Assembly (NCBI GenBank): GCA_035255845.1 | Contig: DATEZE010000258.1 | Location: 1 to 31,491 of the forward strand | Reading direction: 5' to 3' | DNA length: 31,491 bases | DNA from: JALORV01 sp035255845 | GTDB taxonomy: Bacteria > Pseudomonadota > Gammaproteobacteria > Burkholderiales > Burkholderiaceae_F | Notes under the pieces: model-generated | Seen by the model: the letters and a program-made list of their open reading frames with translations, nothing else | Told to the model about the DNA's origin: nothing | The model's database searches: none | Shown: piece after piece, positions 1-8,026 of the stretch | How positions within the stretch are numbered: the first letter of the stretch is position 1 | How the letters are laid out: every line of letters begins with the position of its first letter | Made by a program: the position numbers and the translations under genes

Positions 1-699
1 CTGGTCCCAGCCGTGTTCAACGACGAGCCAGCCTGGCCGGCGCAGCCGCACCGGAGCCCCCTGAATGATTTCTGCCAGGCAGCGGAGCCCGTCAGCCTGG
101 TCCGTCAGCGCAAGCGCTGGCTCTCGCGCCAGCGCTGCCAAGTGCGGGTCGCCTGCGGCGACATAGGGTGGATTGCTGACAATCAGATCGAAGCGCTGAT
201 CTCCGACCGGGCTATACCAATCGCCGCCCAGCCAGGCGATGTCGGCGCCCAATGCTGTGGCATTGCGGCGCGCGACGTCGAGCGCGGCCGCCGAGATATC
301 GGTGGCCGTCAGATGCAACTCGGGGTGCTCGAGCTTCAGGGTGATCGCGATGCAGCCCGACCCGGTTCCGAGCTCGAGCACGCGTGTCGCTCCGAGCGAC
401 CGGATGCAGTCGAGTGCCACGTCCACCAATGTCTCCGTGTCTGGCCGTGGCACCAGGACGTCCGGCGTGACCGCGAAGCGACGGCCGTAGAACTCCTGGG
501 CTCCGGTGAGATAAGCCAGCGGTTCACCGCACAGGCGGCGAGCGACCAGCGCGGAGAACACTGCGGCATCCGTGTGAGATAGATCCAGGGTTGGATGCGC
601 AACCAGGTGTTCGCGCCTAACGCCAAGCGCGTGCGCGAGCAGCGCGCGCGCCTCCGCGCGGGACAGTCCGCTCGCGGCTTGCAGCTCCTCGGCGGTCAC
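1..699 (-). CDS. prmC: Peptide chain release factor N5-glutamine methyltransferase PrmC (HemK), 3' end outside window
   Basis: PrmC uses S-adenosylmethionine to methylate the Gln of the GGQ motif in release factors RF1 and RF2. 233 codons are visible; the C-terminal ~40 residues lie beyond base 1, since the family is about 280 residues. Seen: an N-terminal helical domain, SAM motif I ELGTGSG (residues 109-115), acidic TATD at 131-134, and the N-methyltransferase signature NPPY (176-179) in VSNPPYVA. The visible end EHGW is also typical. The only possible start is GTG at 699: upstream in this frame is the prfA stop codon (709-711), 9 bases away. There is no strong ribosome-binding site, so translation is probably coupled to prfA, whose product is the enzyme's substrate. 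Confidence 0.95.
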   Translation of the reverse strand, partial: MTAEELQAASGLSRAEARALLAHALGVRREHLVAHPTLDLSHTDAAVFSALVARRLCGEPLAYLTGAQEFYGRRFAVTPDVLVPRPDTETLVDVALDCIRSLGATRVLELGTGSGCIAITLKLEHPELHLTATDISAAALDVARRNATALGADIAWLGGDWYSPVGDQRFDLIVSNPPYVAAGDPHLAALAREPALALTDQADGLRCLAEIIQGAPVRLRRPGWLVVEHGWDQ

Positions 700-708
700 G
701 AGCGCGGC

Positions 709-1791
709 TCAGGCCGCTTCGCCGAGCGCGGCGAGCTGCTCGGCCTGGTGCTCGGCGGCAAGTCGCTCGGTCAGTTCGGTTAGATCGCCGTCCATGATCT
801 GGTCGATCTTGTACAGCGTCAAGTTTATGCGGTGGTCGGTGACGCGGCCCTGCGGAAAGTTGTAGGTGCGGATCCGCTCACTGCGGTCACCGGAGCCGAT
901 CAGCGTCTTACGTGTCGACGCTTCCTTGGCCTGCTGTTCGCGAGTGCGCTGGTCCATGATGCGGGCGGCGAGGATCTTCATCGCTCGCTCGCGGTTCTTG
1001 TGCTGTGAACGGTCGTCCTGGCATTCGACCACGATGCCGGTTGGCAGATGCGTGATGCGCACCGCGCTCTCAGTCTTGTTGACGTGCTGGCCCCCGGCGC
1101 CGGAAGCGCGAAAGACATCGATTCGCACCTCGGTCGGATCGATCTTCACCTCGTTGATCTCGTCGGCTTCGGGCAGCACCGCGACGGTGCACGCCGAGGT
1201 ATGGATGCGCCCTTGCGCCTCGGTCGCGGGCACACGCTGCACTCGATGGCCTCCCGACTCGAACTTCAGTTTCGAGTAGGCACCTTGGCCAACGATGCGC
1301 ACGATCGCCTCCTTGTAGCCGCCGAGGTCTGACGGGCTTTCGGAGATCAGCTCGGTCGCCCAGCGTTGACGCTCGGCGTAGCGCATGTACATGCGCAGCA
1401 GGTCGCCGGCGAAGAGCCCTGACTCGTCACCGCCGGTGCCGGCACGCACTTCGAGAAAGATGTTGCGCTCGTCGTTCGGGTCTTTTGGCAGCAGCAGGCG
1501 CTGCAGATCGATCTCGATCTCGTCCATGCGCGCACGCGCCGCATGCATTTCCTCTTCGGCCAGCGCCTTCATGTCCGGGTCGGACAACATCTCTTCGGCG
1601 CCGAGCATGTCGGCCTGGGCCCGGTGAAACTCGTGAAACCGCGTGACTACAGGCTCGATTTCGGCGCGCTCCTGGCCGAGCGACCGCAGCCGGTTCATGT
1701 CACGGGCGGTGTCCTCGCGTGCGAGCTGCACATCGATGTCCTCCAGCCGTCGCGCGAGTTGCTGGAGCTTGTGCTGCATTGAAGGCTTCAT
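709..1791 (-). CDS. prfA: Peptide chain release factor 1 (RF1)
   Basis: RF1 recognises UAA and UAG stop codons in the ribosomal A site and triggers peptide release. The 360-residue product matches the E. coli length. The codon-recognition tripeptide PAT (188-190, in RVQRVPATEA) marks RF1 rather than RF2, and the catalytic GGQ is at 233-235 (GAGGQHVNKT). The ATG start gives MKPS, the usual RF1 beginning. No purine-rich ribosome-binding site precedes it. The 125-base spacer from hemA contains a 6-bp hairpin (1820-1836) of uncertain meaning. It is the middle gene of hemA-prfA-prmC. Its stop is TGA, which RF2 reads, so RF1 does not terminate its own gene. Confidence 0.97.
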   Translation of the reverse strand: MKPSMQHKLQQLARRLEDIDVQLAREDTARDMNRLRSLGQERAEIEPVVTRFHEFHRAQADMLGAEEMLSDPDMKALAEEEMHAARARMDEIEIDLQRLLLPKDPNDERNIFLEVRAGTGGDESGLFAGDLLRMYMRYAERQRWATELISESPSDLGGYKEAIVRIVGQGAYSKLKFESGGHRVQRVPATEAQGRIHTSACTVAVLPEADEINEVKIDPTEVRIDVFRASGAGGQHVNKTESAVRITHLPTGIVVECQDDRSQHKNRERAMKILAARIMDQRTREQQAKEASTRKTLIGSGDRSERIRTYNFPQGRVTDHRINLTLYKIDQIMDGDLTELTERLAAEHQAEQLAALGEAA

Positions 1792-1916
1792 GGCGGAAAG
1801 AGGTTAGTCGTGTCTGCGGAGGGCCATGCTGGCCCTTGCGTCCAAGGCCGTGGGCCCGGAGGTCAGGTCGCCCGCGGCGGCACCGTCGCTGGGACGGCGG
1901 CGTCGGCGGGCGGCAG

Positions 1917-3200
1917 CTAATCGTCGGAGTTTGAGTAGAAGCGTGCCAGCAGCGCCTGCAGGCGCTGCTGCTCGGCGTTGTCGCCGGCTTCGCGCAGGGT
2001 GCTCATCGGATCGTGCAGGAACTTGTTCGTCAGCGCTTGCGAGAGAAGCTCGACGACGACCTCCGGCGCTTCGCCGCGCGCCAGTTGTTTGAGGGCGCGT
2101 TCAAGTTCGCGTCGACGCAACGCGTCGGCGCGGGTCCGCAGGTCCTGGATCACCGGCACGACGCGGCGCGCCTTGATCCATTCCTCGAAGTCACGCACGC
2201 GCGACTCGATGATCGCCTCGGCCTGCGCGACGGCGGCCTGGCGATTCTCGCTGCCGCTCTGGATGATGCGACCCAGGTCGTCGACGGTGTGCACGTACAC
2301 GTCGTCGAGCCTTGCGACTTCGGGCTCGACATCGCGCGGCACCGCGAGGTCGACGATGAACATCGGCTTGCGACGGCGCGACTTGATCGCGCGCTCGATC
2401 ATTCCCAGCCCGATGATCGGCAGCGAACTCGCGGTACAGGACACGACGATGTCGTAACGCGCGATGGCATCGGGCAGTTCTGATAGTTTGATCGAGGTTG
2501 CGTGGAAGCGATGCGCCAGCAGCTGCGCGCGCTCGAGCGTGCGATTGGCGACCGTGATCGACTTCGGATGCTGCGCAGCGAAATGCGTGGCGGTGAGCTC
2601 GATCATCTCGCCGGCGCCGACGAACAGCACGTGCTCGCCGGCCAGGCTGCCGAAGATGCGCTGCGCCACCCGCACGGCGGCGGCCGCCATCGATACTGAC
2701 TGTGTGCCGATCTCGGTGGTGCTGCGCACCTCCTTGGCTACCGCGAAGGTGCGCTGGAACAGGTGATTCAGCATCAGGCCGAGCCCGCCAGCACTGCGGG
2801 CGAGCTTCTCAGCCTGCTTCATTTGACCCAGGATCTGGGGCTCGCCCAGCACCATCGAGTCCAGGCCGCTGGCAACCCGGAACGCGTGCCGAACTGCGCG
2901 CGCCTGCGGCAGCACATAGGTATGGCGCCGCAGTTCGTCCAGGCTCAGCTGCTTTTCCGCCGCGACGAATTCCTGCAGCGCCAACTCGGCGCGTTCAGGC
3001 TCGTCCGCGGCACAGTACAGCTCGGTGCGGTTGCAAGTCGAGACGATGGCCGCCTCCGAGATGCAGCCGCCGGCCGGCTGTGCGAGCTTTTCCCGCAACC
3101 GGCCGATCGTCGTGCAAACCTCCTCGGGCACGAAGGCGACGCGCTCCCGCACCGCCAGCGGGGCGGTAGCGTGATTCAGGCCAAGAGTCAGGAGCTGCAT
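1917..3200 (-). CDS. hemA: Glutamyl-tRNA reductase
   Basis: Reduces glutamyl-tRNA(Glu) to glutamate-1-semialdehyde with NADPH, the first committed step of C5-pathway tetrapyrrole (heme) synthesis. 427 residues (E. coli 418). Seen: N-terminal LGLNHATAPLAVRE, catalytic Cys56 in STCNRTELYC, LGEPQILGQMKQA, and an NADPH-binding segment with FVGAGEM. The frame stays open upstream to 3353, but ATG 3200 is chosen because homology begins exactly there (MQLLTLGLNH) and a perfect -10 box lies about 45 bases upstream, which would exclude the longer form. First gene of hemA-prfA-prmC. Confidence 0.96.
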   Translation of the reverse strand: MQLLTLGLNHATAPLAVRERVAFVPEEVCTTIGRLREKLAQPAGGCISEAAIVSTCNRTELYCAADEPERAELALQEFVAAEKQLSLDELRRHTYVLPQARAVRHAFRVASGLDSMVLGEPQILGQMKQAEKLARSAGGLGLMLNHLFQRTFAVAKEVRSTTEIGTQSVSMAAAAVRVAQRIFGSLAGEHVLFVGAGEMIELTATHFAAQHPKSITVANRTLERAQLLAHRFHATSIKLSELPDAIARYDIVVSCTASSLPIIGLGMIERAIKSRRRKPMFIVDLAVPRDVEPEVARLDDVYVHTVDDLGRIIQSGSENRQAAVAQAEAIIESRVRDFEEWIKARRVVPVIQDLRTRADALRRRELERALKQLARGEAPEVVVELLSQALTNKFLHDPMSTLREAGDNAEQQRLQALLARFYSNSDD

Positions 3201-3530
3201 GGCGGACGGAACGTGGGCGTCTGTCGACAAACGAAACCGCCAAATTATAGGCGTCGGGGTCTGCGCAAACCGTTGATCTGGATCGTCCGGAAGGGTCAGT
3301 CCCCGAGGGGCGCGGCGTCCGTACGGACGTTGCGCTGCACCACCCGCGTGCATTTACCGGCTGGCCGCGGTCGAGAGCCTCCAGACCCAGTGCTGGGCGT
3401 GCTGCCTTTTGAGAAGGTGCGCCGGCAGCAGTCGTGATCGCATCGGCCGGCGCGTCGTGGTGCGGAGGAAACAGCCGACTCAGCGGGTGCATGCGGTCTG
3501 GTCCAGGCGCAGTGTCCGCACGCCGCGAGA
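3201..3530. other. 330-base intergenic region between hemA and the DUF294 gene, with a 14-bp palindrome
   Basis: No credible gene is visible on either strand. It holds the hemA -10 box (3244-3249), a perfect 14-bp palindrome CGTCCGTACGGACG (3316-3329) about 80 bases upstream of the predicted hemA transcript start, and a 7-bp inverted repeat with a 17-base loop (3400-3406 and 3424-3430). The palindrome could be an operator. The larger repeat might help end transcription from the upstream DUF294 gene, but has no U-tract. Confidence 0.4.
3244..3249 (-). promoter_or_regulatory. Probable -10 box of the hemA-prfA-prmC promoter
   Basis: On the minus strand these bases read TATAAT, a perfect sigma-70 -10 hexamer, 44 bases before the hemA ATG. 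The predicted transcript start is near 3237, leaving a leader of about 37 bases. No good -35 hexamer lies at the ideal distance; TTGCGC is present but only 13 bases upstream. The promoter may therefore need an activator or be weak. Confidence 0.5.
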
Positions 3531-5429
3531 TCAGAGTGCGAACGAATAGGTTTCCTTCAGCCGCTGCTGCAGCTTGCGCGCTTGTCGGAAAGTCTCCTTC
3601 AGCATCCGCTGGTCGACCTCGTTGAGTGAATATGGCTCTACACGGTTCGGACTGGCCGGGTGCGGATGCTCCTGCGCACGCAGCCGCAAAACCTGCAGGT
3701 AGTGAAACGCGTCGACCGTAGCCTCGACGTGCCGCGGATCGGCCTTGACGTTCTCGCCCGCGTGCCGCAGGCGGTCGGCGGTGCCAGTGAATCTGGATCC
3801 CAAAGCGAGCGCGAACACGCGCGCCGCATCCACAAAGATACGTGCGCCGCGCTTCTTGAGGTCTAAAGTGCCCTCGCTTCCTGGTTCGTCCGAGACCTGG
3901 AAGGCCCGAATCAAGCCAAGCGGCGGTTCGGTCTGCAGCGCGTTCTGCACCATCAGACGCAGGAACAGCTTGTTGTCCTGCGTACGTGCGAGCAGCCAGT
4001 CGCGCAGACGCTCGCCGAGTGCCGCTTCGCCATACAGCGGTCGGAAATCAAAGAAGATGTTTGCGTTCAGCAATCGCTCGGGCGTCGGTTCTCTGATCCA
4101 GGACGTGAACTGGTCGCGCCACTCTGTCTCCGTCAGGCACCACTGCGGGTTGCTGGCCATGATGTTGCCCTTGCACAGCGGAAACCCCAGCTCATCCAAT
4201 GCCGCGTTGACATCGCGCGCGAACGCCAAGAGTCCTTGGCGTGCCCGGTGCACGTCGGAGGCCTCCGCCGGTGCCGCGAAGATCAGCGCGTTGTCCTGAT
4301 CGGTGGCCAAAGTCTGCTCGCCGCGCCCTTCGCTGCCGAGTGCAAGCCAGCACCACTTCAGGCCTTCGAGATCATGATTCTGCAGCACCCGGTTGAGCAC
4401 CTCGCGCGTCAGCGCATCGTTCAGCGCTGCAATCGTGCGGGTCAGCGCCTCGGCAGAAACGCCCTGGGCCAGTAGATTGCGGGCCAGGTTGCGGATATCT
4501 CCGGCAACGTGCGTGAGCCCCTTGATCGAACGCACCGAGCGGATTGCGTGATGGATCTGCCGCAGACTGACGCGCTGCAGAGCAAACAGATCGTGCTCGA
4601 AGATCGTTCCGAGAACCTTGCCGTGCTTGGTCACGATCATCTGATGAAAGCCGCCCGCCGCCATGCTCTGGATTGCTTCAGCGGCTGAAGCTTCAGCCGG
4701 CAGTGTGATCGGATCCGGCGTCATGACCTGCGAAACCGGCGTCTCGAGCGGCAGCGCCTGCAGCACGACGCGATCGCGCAGGTCGTTGAGCGTGAACACT
4801 CCCACCGGCGACGACTTCTCGTCGACGACGATGATCGAGCGCACGGCGTTCTCCTTCATCTGCGTCAGCGCATCACGCAGCGAGGTGGTCGCGAGACAGG
4901 TGACAGGTTCGGACGGGATCAGATCCGCCAACGGGCGCGTCAGCGAATGCTGATCAGAGGCGACCTGACTGTAGTGGCGCTGCAATTCCGCGAGTGACTG
5001 CTGCGCGAGCACCGTGACCGCCTCGGTGCAGTAGGCCGCGAACTCGGGAGAAAGCGCCCGCAGCTTCTGGAAATCGTCGACCGGCAGGAGGTAGGCAAAG
5101 ACGTTTTCGGTCGCTCGATAGCGGCGCGTCGGCTGTCCTCCGGCAGACAGAGCGCCGACCGGGAAGCAGTCTCCCGGCTGCAGCACGCGGTCCGGCATCG
5201 TGTCGAGGCCCGCGGTGACACTGGCTACGTGCCCACTCTGGATGATGTGCAACGGCGGGAATTCGGCGCTGCGGTCGACGATGACGGCGTCCTTCGGGAA
5301 GTTGGCCAGGGTCAGCCGGGGAATCAGGAACGCAAGCGCGTCCTCGCGCATCTGCGAGTACGGCGCGTGCTTGGAAAGGAAGTCGCGCACGGGCTCGAAG
5401 ACGAGCGGCAATGTTTTCGGCTGGTTCAT
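3531..5429 (-). CDS. Cyclic-nucleotide-binding-like / CBS pair / DUF294 nucleotidyltransferase-like protein
   Basis: A 632-residue cytosolic signalling protein of unknown activity. Domain order: cNMP-binding-like (about 12-145, with IQSGHVASV and LQPGDCFP), two CBS domains (about 170-285, usually adenine-nucleotide sensors), and a nucleotidyltransferase-fold domain with GSEGRGEQ...TDQD (365-379; candidate metal ligands Asp377 and Asp379). A DUF294 C-terminal region covers about 480-625. The family resembles the GlnD uridylyltransferase core, but no target is known. It lies 51 bases downstream of the exonuclease-fusion gene on the same strand and is probably co-transcribed with it. From memory, Pseudomonas also groups such a gene with a nuclease and an ActP/DUF485 pair, suggesting an acetate or carbon-status function. 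The start has only a badly spaced GAGG. Confidence 0.85.
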   Translation of the reverse strand: MNQPKTLPLVFEPVRDFLSKHAPYSQMREDALAFLIPRLTLANFPKDAVIVDRSAEFPPLHIIQSGHVASVTAGLDTMPDRVLQPGDCFPVGALSAGGQPTRRYRATENVFAYLLPVDDFQKLRALSPEFAAYCTEAVTVLAQQSLAELQRHYSQVASDQHSLTRPLADLIPSEPVTCLATTSLRDALTQMKENAVRSIIVVDEKSSPVGVFTLNDLRDRVVLQALPLETPVSQVMTPDPITLPAEASAAEAIQSMAAGGFHQMIVTKHGKVLGTIFEHDLFALQRVSLRQIHHAIRSVRSIKGLTHVAGDIRNLARNLLAQGVSAEALTRTIAALNDALTREVLNRVLQNHDLEGLKWCWLALGSEGRGEQTLATDQDNALIFAAPAEASDVHRARQGLLAFARDVNAALDELGFPLCKGNIMASNPQWCLTETEWRDQFTSWIREPTPERLLNANIFFDFRPLYGEAALGERLRDWLLARTQDNKLFLRLMVQNALQTEPPLGLIRAFQVSDEPGSEGTLDLKKRGARIFVDAARVFALALGSRFTGTADRLRHAGENVKADPRHVEATVDAFHYLQVLRLRAQEHPHPASPNRVEPYSLNEVDQRMLKETFRQARKLQQRLKETYSFAL

Positions 5430-5480
5430 GCCTCAAAGATACAAAAAGACAAGTGCAATCGGTCAATGCCCGTCAACCAA

Positions 5481-7655
5481 TCAGTACTTGATGCGTGCGT
5501 AATACGTCTGCTGCGTCGCCTCCCGCGCCTGACCCAGCGTGTGGATGCCCATTTCGGCGAGCAATGGAAGCAGTTTGAGGAAGATCTCGGCGGTCACCAA
5601 CGCGTCGCCGAGTGCCGTATGGCGAGCACTGACCTTGACGCCAAACCGCTCGGCGATGGCTTCCAACCCATGCGATTCCTGGTTGGGGTGCATCAGTGCC
5701 GACAGCAACAGCGTATCGAGCACCGGCTGCTCGAAGCGCACGCCGGTGGTGTTTTCCTTCAGTTGCAGGAAGCGCATATCGAACGCTGCGTTGTGTGCGA
5801 CCAGCACGGTGTCCTGTGCGAACGCGTGAAACGCGGGCAACACCTTTTCGATCGTCGGCTGCCCAACCACCATTTCCGGCGTGATGCCATGAATCGGGAT
5901 CGACGCCGCAGCGATTGAACGGCCCGGATCGACCAGCTGCTCGAAGCATTCACCTTTCAGAAGTTTGCCGTTGACCAGCCGCGTCGCCCCGATCTGGATG
6001 ATCTCATCGCCGGCCGACGGATCCAGTCCGGTCGTTTCAGTGTCAAAGACCGTGTAGCTCAATTCGGTCAGCCGGCGCTCATCGAGCTCGCGCGATAGTT
6101 CGTTGACGCGAAACAGGTCGAAGTCGTAGTACTCGGGCCGGCCTGCATGGTGCGGGGTTGTCGTGTCGAGTTCCTCCTGCGCGCTGGCAAGTGGTAGCAG
6201 GAAGCGGAAGAACGCCTGTTGACGCGCTCGATCGCGCTCGAACCAGAACTCACCGCCATGGCGCTGAACGATATCGCGCACACTGAGCGAGCCGATTTCC
6301 GAGCCGACGCGGATCGGGTCGGTCTCCCAGCCTGCCAGGGCCTCGGTGCTGACTGCCTGGCCGCTCCAGACAAGGTCCAGATGCGCGCGTTTGGCCGCAG
6401 GCGTCAGCCGTAGCCATACGATCTTGATGTCATATTCCTCGGCCAAACGTCCGGTTAGGTAGGCGAGCGCCTGCAGCAGCGAGAAGCTGTCGACCTTCAG
6501 CCAGAGCGTCTCGTCGACTTCGGCGGACTCCATGCGCAGACTTTGAGCCGCTTCGATTCGCCTTTGCGCGGCGGCGAGCAGATCGGTGCCGCGCATGTCC
6601 TCGAGCGGCCAGCGCGTCTTCATCTGCTCTGCCGCCTGCGCGGCGAGCGTGCGGATCCGCCCGCTCATCGCGTGCACCTCCTCGTGGATCACGCGGTGGA
6701 AGCGCTCGCGCATCGACGCGTCGAGTTCAGGGTCCTCGAGCACCTCGACCGCTGCCTGCATGTTGCCGAGCGAGGCGCGGCTGTCCTCGGTCAATCCGTG
6801 CAGCAACCGGTCGCGCGCCGACTCCTGCTCAAAATCGCTGGTGATGTTGTCGAGCATCAGCACAAAGCCGCTTAGCTCCGCCTCCCGACGTGGGTCGCCG
6901 CTCGTGCTGCGCACCGGCGCCATTTGAACGCGCAGCAGATACCCCGCTCGCGTGGTCGTGACGAACTGCGCCGACGGGTTGGCCACACCACGCTGCAGAC
7001 GGTGTTGGATGTTCTCAAGCGCGTGCGCGACCAGCCCGCGGTCGAATACGGCGTAGATCGAGCGTCCCAGGCCGATCAGCTCGGCGCCGTCAGCCACCGC
7101 GCGGGTCTGAGACAGCGTTCGAAACTGCACGCGCGCGCGGTTGTTGTACAGCAGTATGCGTCCATCCAGATTGCACACCACGACGCTTTGGGTCAGCTCC
7201 GACATCAGCGCTGCGAGCCGGCTTCGTTCCTGCTCGATGTTGCGGCTGGCTTCTTCAACCTGCGCGGCGATATCACCGCGCAGCTGTGCGCGCTGGCGCA
7301 CGAGCCCGCCGATAACCTGCGCCAGGCCGCGGATGTCGGCGTTGCCGCTGCCCGGCTCGAGTTCGCGCTGCGCTTCGCCGGCGGCGAGCACGCGGGCCTG
7401 CTCGAGCAGACGCGCCGGCGCGCCGACCCACCGCCGGTACAGCGGTGGCACGGCTGCGGCGACGAGTCCGAGAATCACCAGTAGCGCCACCACTGCCGCG
7501 GGCAGACTCGGGCCTAGCAGTTCGAAGAGCGCGTCGCGCTGACCCGGAGCGAACGGCGCGAGTACCGCTATCAATCCGACCCACATCAGCAGCAGCAGTG
7601 CGGCCGCGGCCACGGCACCGATCACCGTGGTGAGCAGCCTCCTGTCGAGTTTCAC
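5481..7655 (-). CDS. Membrane HAMP-PAS-pseudokinase protein fused to a DnaQ-family 3'-5' exonuclease
   Basis: 724 residues. Seen: two transmembrane helices (about 8-34 and 50-70), a HAMP-like linker (72-125), a PAS-like domain (145-270), a degenerate histidine-kinase core (275-490) and a C-terminal DEDDh exonuclease (530-700). The exonuclease keeps all five catalytic residues: Asp538 and Glu540 (FDTETTG), Asp626 (HNAAFDMRF), His679 and Asp684 (HTALGDA). In the kinase part the usual phospho-acceptor His aligns with Glu290, and the N-box and glycine-rich ATP-lid motifs are missing, although VRDIVQRHGGEFWF retains the fold signature. It therefore probably senses and transmits a signal without autophosphorylation. 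Its ATG overlaps the receiver gene stop by 4 bases, implying coupled translation. The nucleic-acid substrate is unknown; annotation as DNA polymerase III epsilon would mislead. Confidence 0.88.
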   Translation of the reverse strand: MKLDRRLLTTVIGAVAAAALLLLMWVGLIAVLAPFAPGQRDALFELLGPSLPAAVVALLVILGLVAAAVPPLYRRWVGAPARLLEQARVLAAGEAQRELEPGSGNADIRGLAQVIGGLVRQRAQLRGDIAAQVEEASRNIEQERSRLAALMSELTQSVVVCNLDGRILLYNNRARVQFRTLSQTRAVADGAELIGLGRSIYAVFDRGLVAHALENIQHRLQRGVANPSAQFVTTTRAGYLLRVQMAPVRSTSGDPRREAELSGFVLMLDNITSDFEQESARDRLLHGLTEDSRASLGNMQAAVEVLEDPELDASMRERFHRVIHEEVHAMSGRIRTLAAQAAEQMKTRWPLEDMRGTDLLAAAQRRIEAAQSLRMESAEVDETLWLKVDSFSLLQALAYLTGRLAEEYDIKIVWLRLTPAAKRAHLDLVWSGQAVSTEALAGWETDPIRVGSEIGSLSVRDIVQRHGGEFWFERDRARQQAFFRFLLPLASAQEELDTTTPHHAGRPEYYDFDLFRVNELSRELDERRLTELSYTVFDTETTGLDPSAGDEIIQIGATRLVNGKLLKGECFEQLVDPGRSIAAASIPIHGITPEMVVGQPTIEKVLPAFHAFAQDTVLVAHNAAFDMRFLQLKENTTGVRFEQPVLDTLLLSALMHPNQESHGLEAIAERFGVKVSARHTALGDALVTAEIFLKLLPLLAEMGIHTLGQAREATQQTYYARIKY

Positions 7656-8026
7656 TTCTTCGCCGCCAGCAGGTCACGCACCTTCTGTACCAGTTCCTTG
7701 GTCGAAAACGGCTTGGTGACGTAGTCGTCGGCGCCGAGCGCAAGCCCTTTGGCCACGTCGGTGTCGCGACCCTTTGCCGTGAGCATCAGGATGAGCGTGT
7801 CCTTCAGTTCGTCGTCGGCACGGATCTCCTGACACACCTCGAAACCGGTCTTCGTCGGCATCATCACGTCGAGCAACACCAGCGTCGGATGCTCGCGCCG
7901 CAGCGTCTCAAGCGCCTCGGCGCCGTTGCGAGCGACGCTCACTGCATAGCCCTCGCGCTTCATCAGGTACTCGAGCGAAATCAGGATGTTCGGCTCGTCG
8001 TCGGCGATCAGGATCTTGCAACTCAT
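7652..8026 (-). CDS. Stand-alone response-regulator receiver domain
   Basis: 124 residues, a single CheY-like receiver with no output domain. Acidic pocket Asp9/Asp10, phospho-acceptor Asp53 (LLDVMMP), Thr83 and Lys105 (TKPF) are all present, so it should accept phosphate. It is joined by 4-base ATGA overlaps to the SLC5-histidine kinase upstream (8023-8026) and the exonuclease fusion downstream (7652-7655), making the kinase its obvious partner. CbrB and CrbR, the regulators paired with similar kinases elsewhere, carry DNA-binding domains; this one does not. Its output may be protein-protein contact, perhaps with the exonuclease fusion (inference). Confidence 0.93.
   Translation of the reverse strand: MSCKILIADDEPNILISLEYLMKREGYAVSVARNGAEALETLRREHPTLVLLDVMMPTKTGFEVCQEIRADDELKDTLILMLTAKGRDTDVAKGLALGADDYVTKPFSTKELVQKVRDLLAAKK

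Noticed and set aside
1820..1836. 6-bp hairpin AGGGCC/GGCCCT between hemA and prfA
   Set aside because: Short, no U-tract, and such hairpins are frequent in GC-rich spacers; termination within hemA-prfA-prmC is not expected.
3201..3353. 51-codon upstream extension of hemA
   Set aside because: Family homology starts at ATG 3200, and the probable -10 box at 3244-3249 lies inside the extension.
5437..5466. TTGACC-18-GTATCT promoter candidate for the DUF294 gene (minus strand)
   Set aside because: The transcript start would fall almost at the start codon; co-transcription with the exonuclease gene is more likely.
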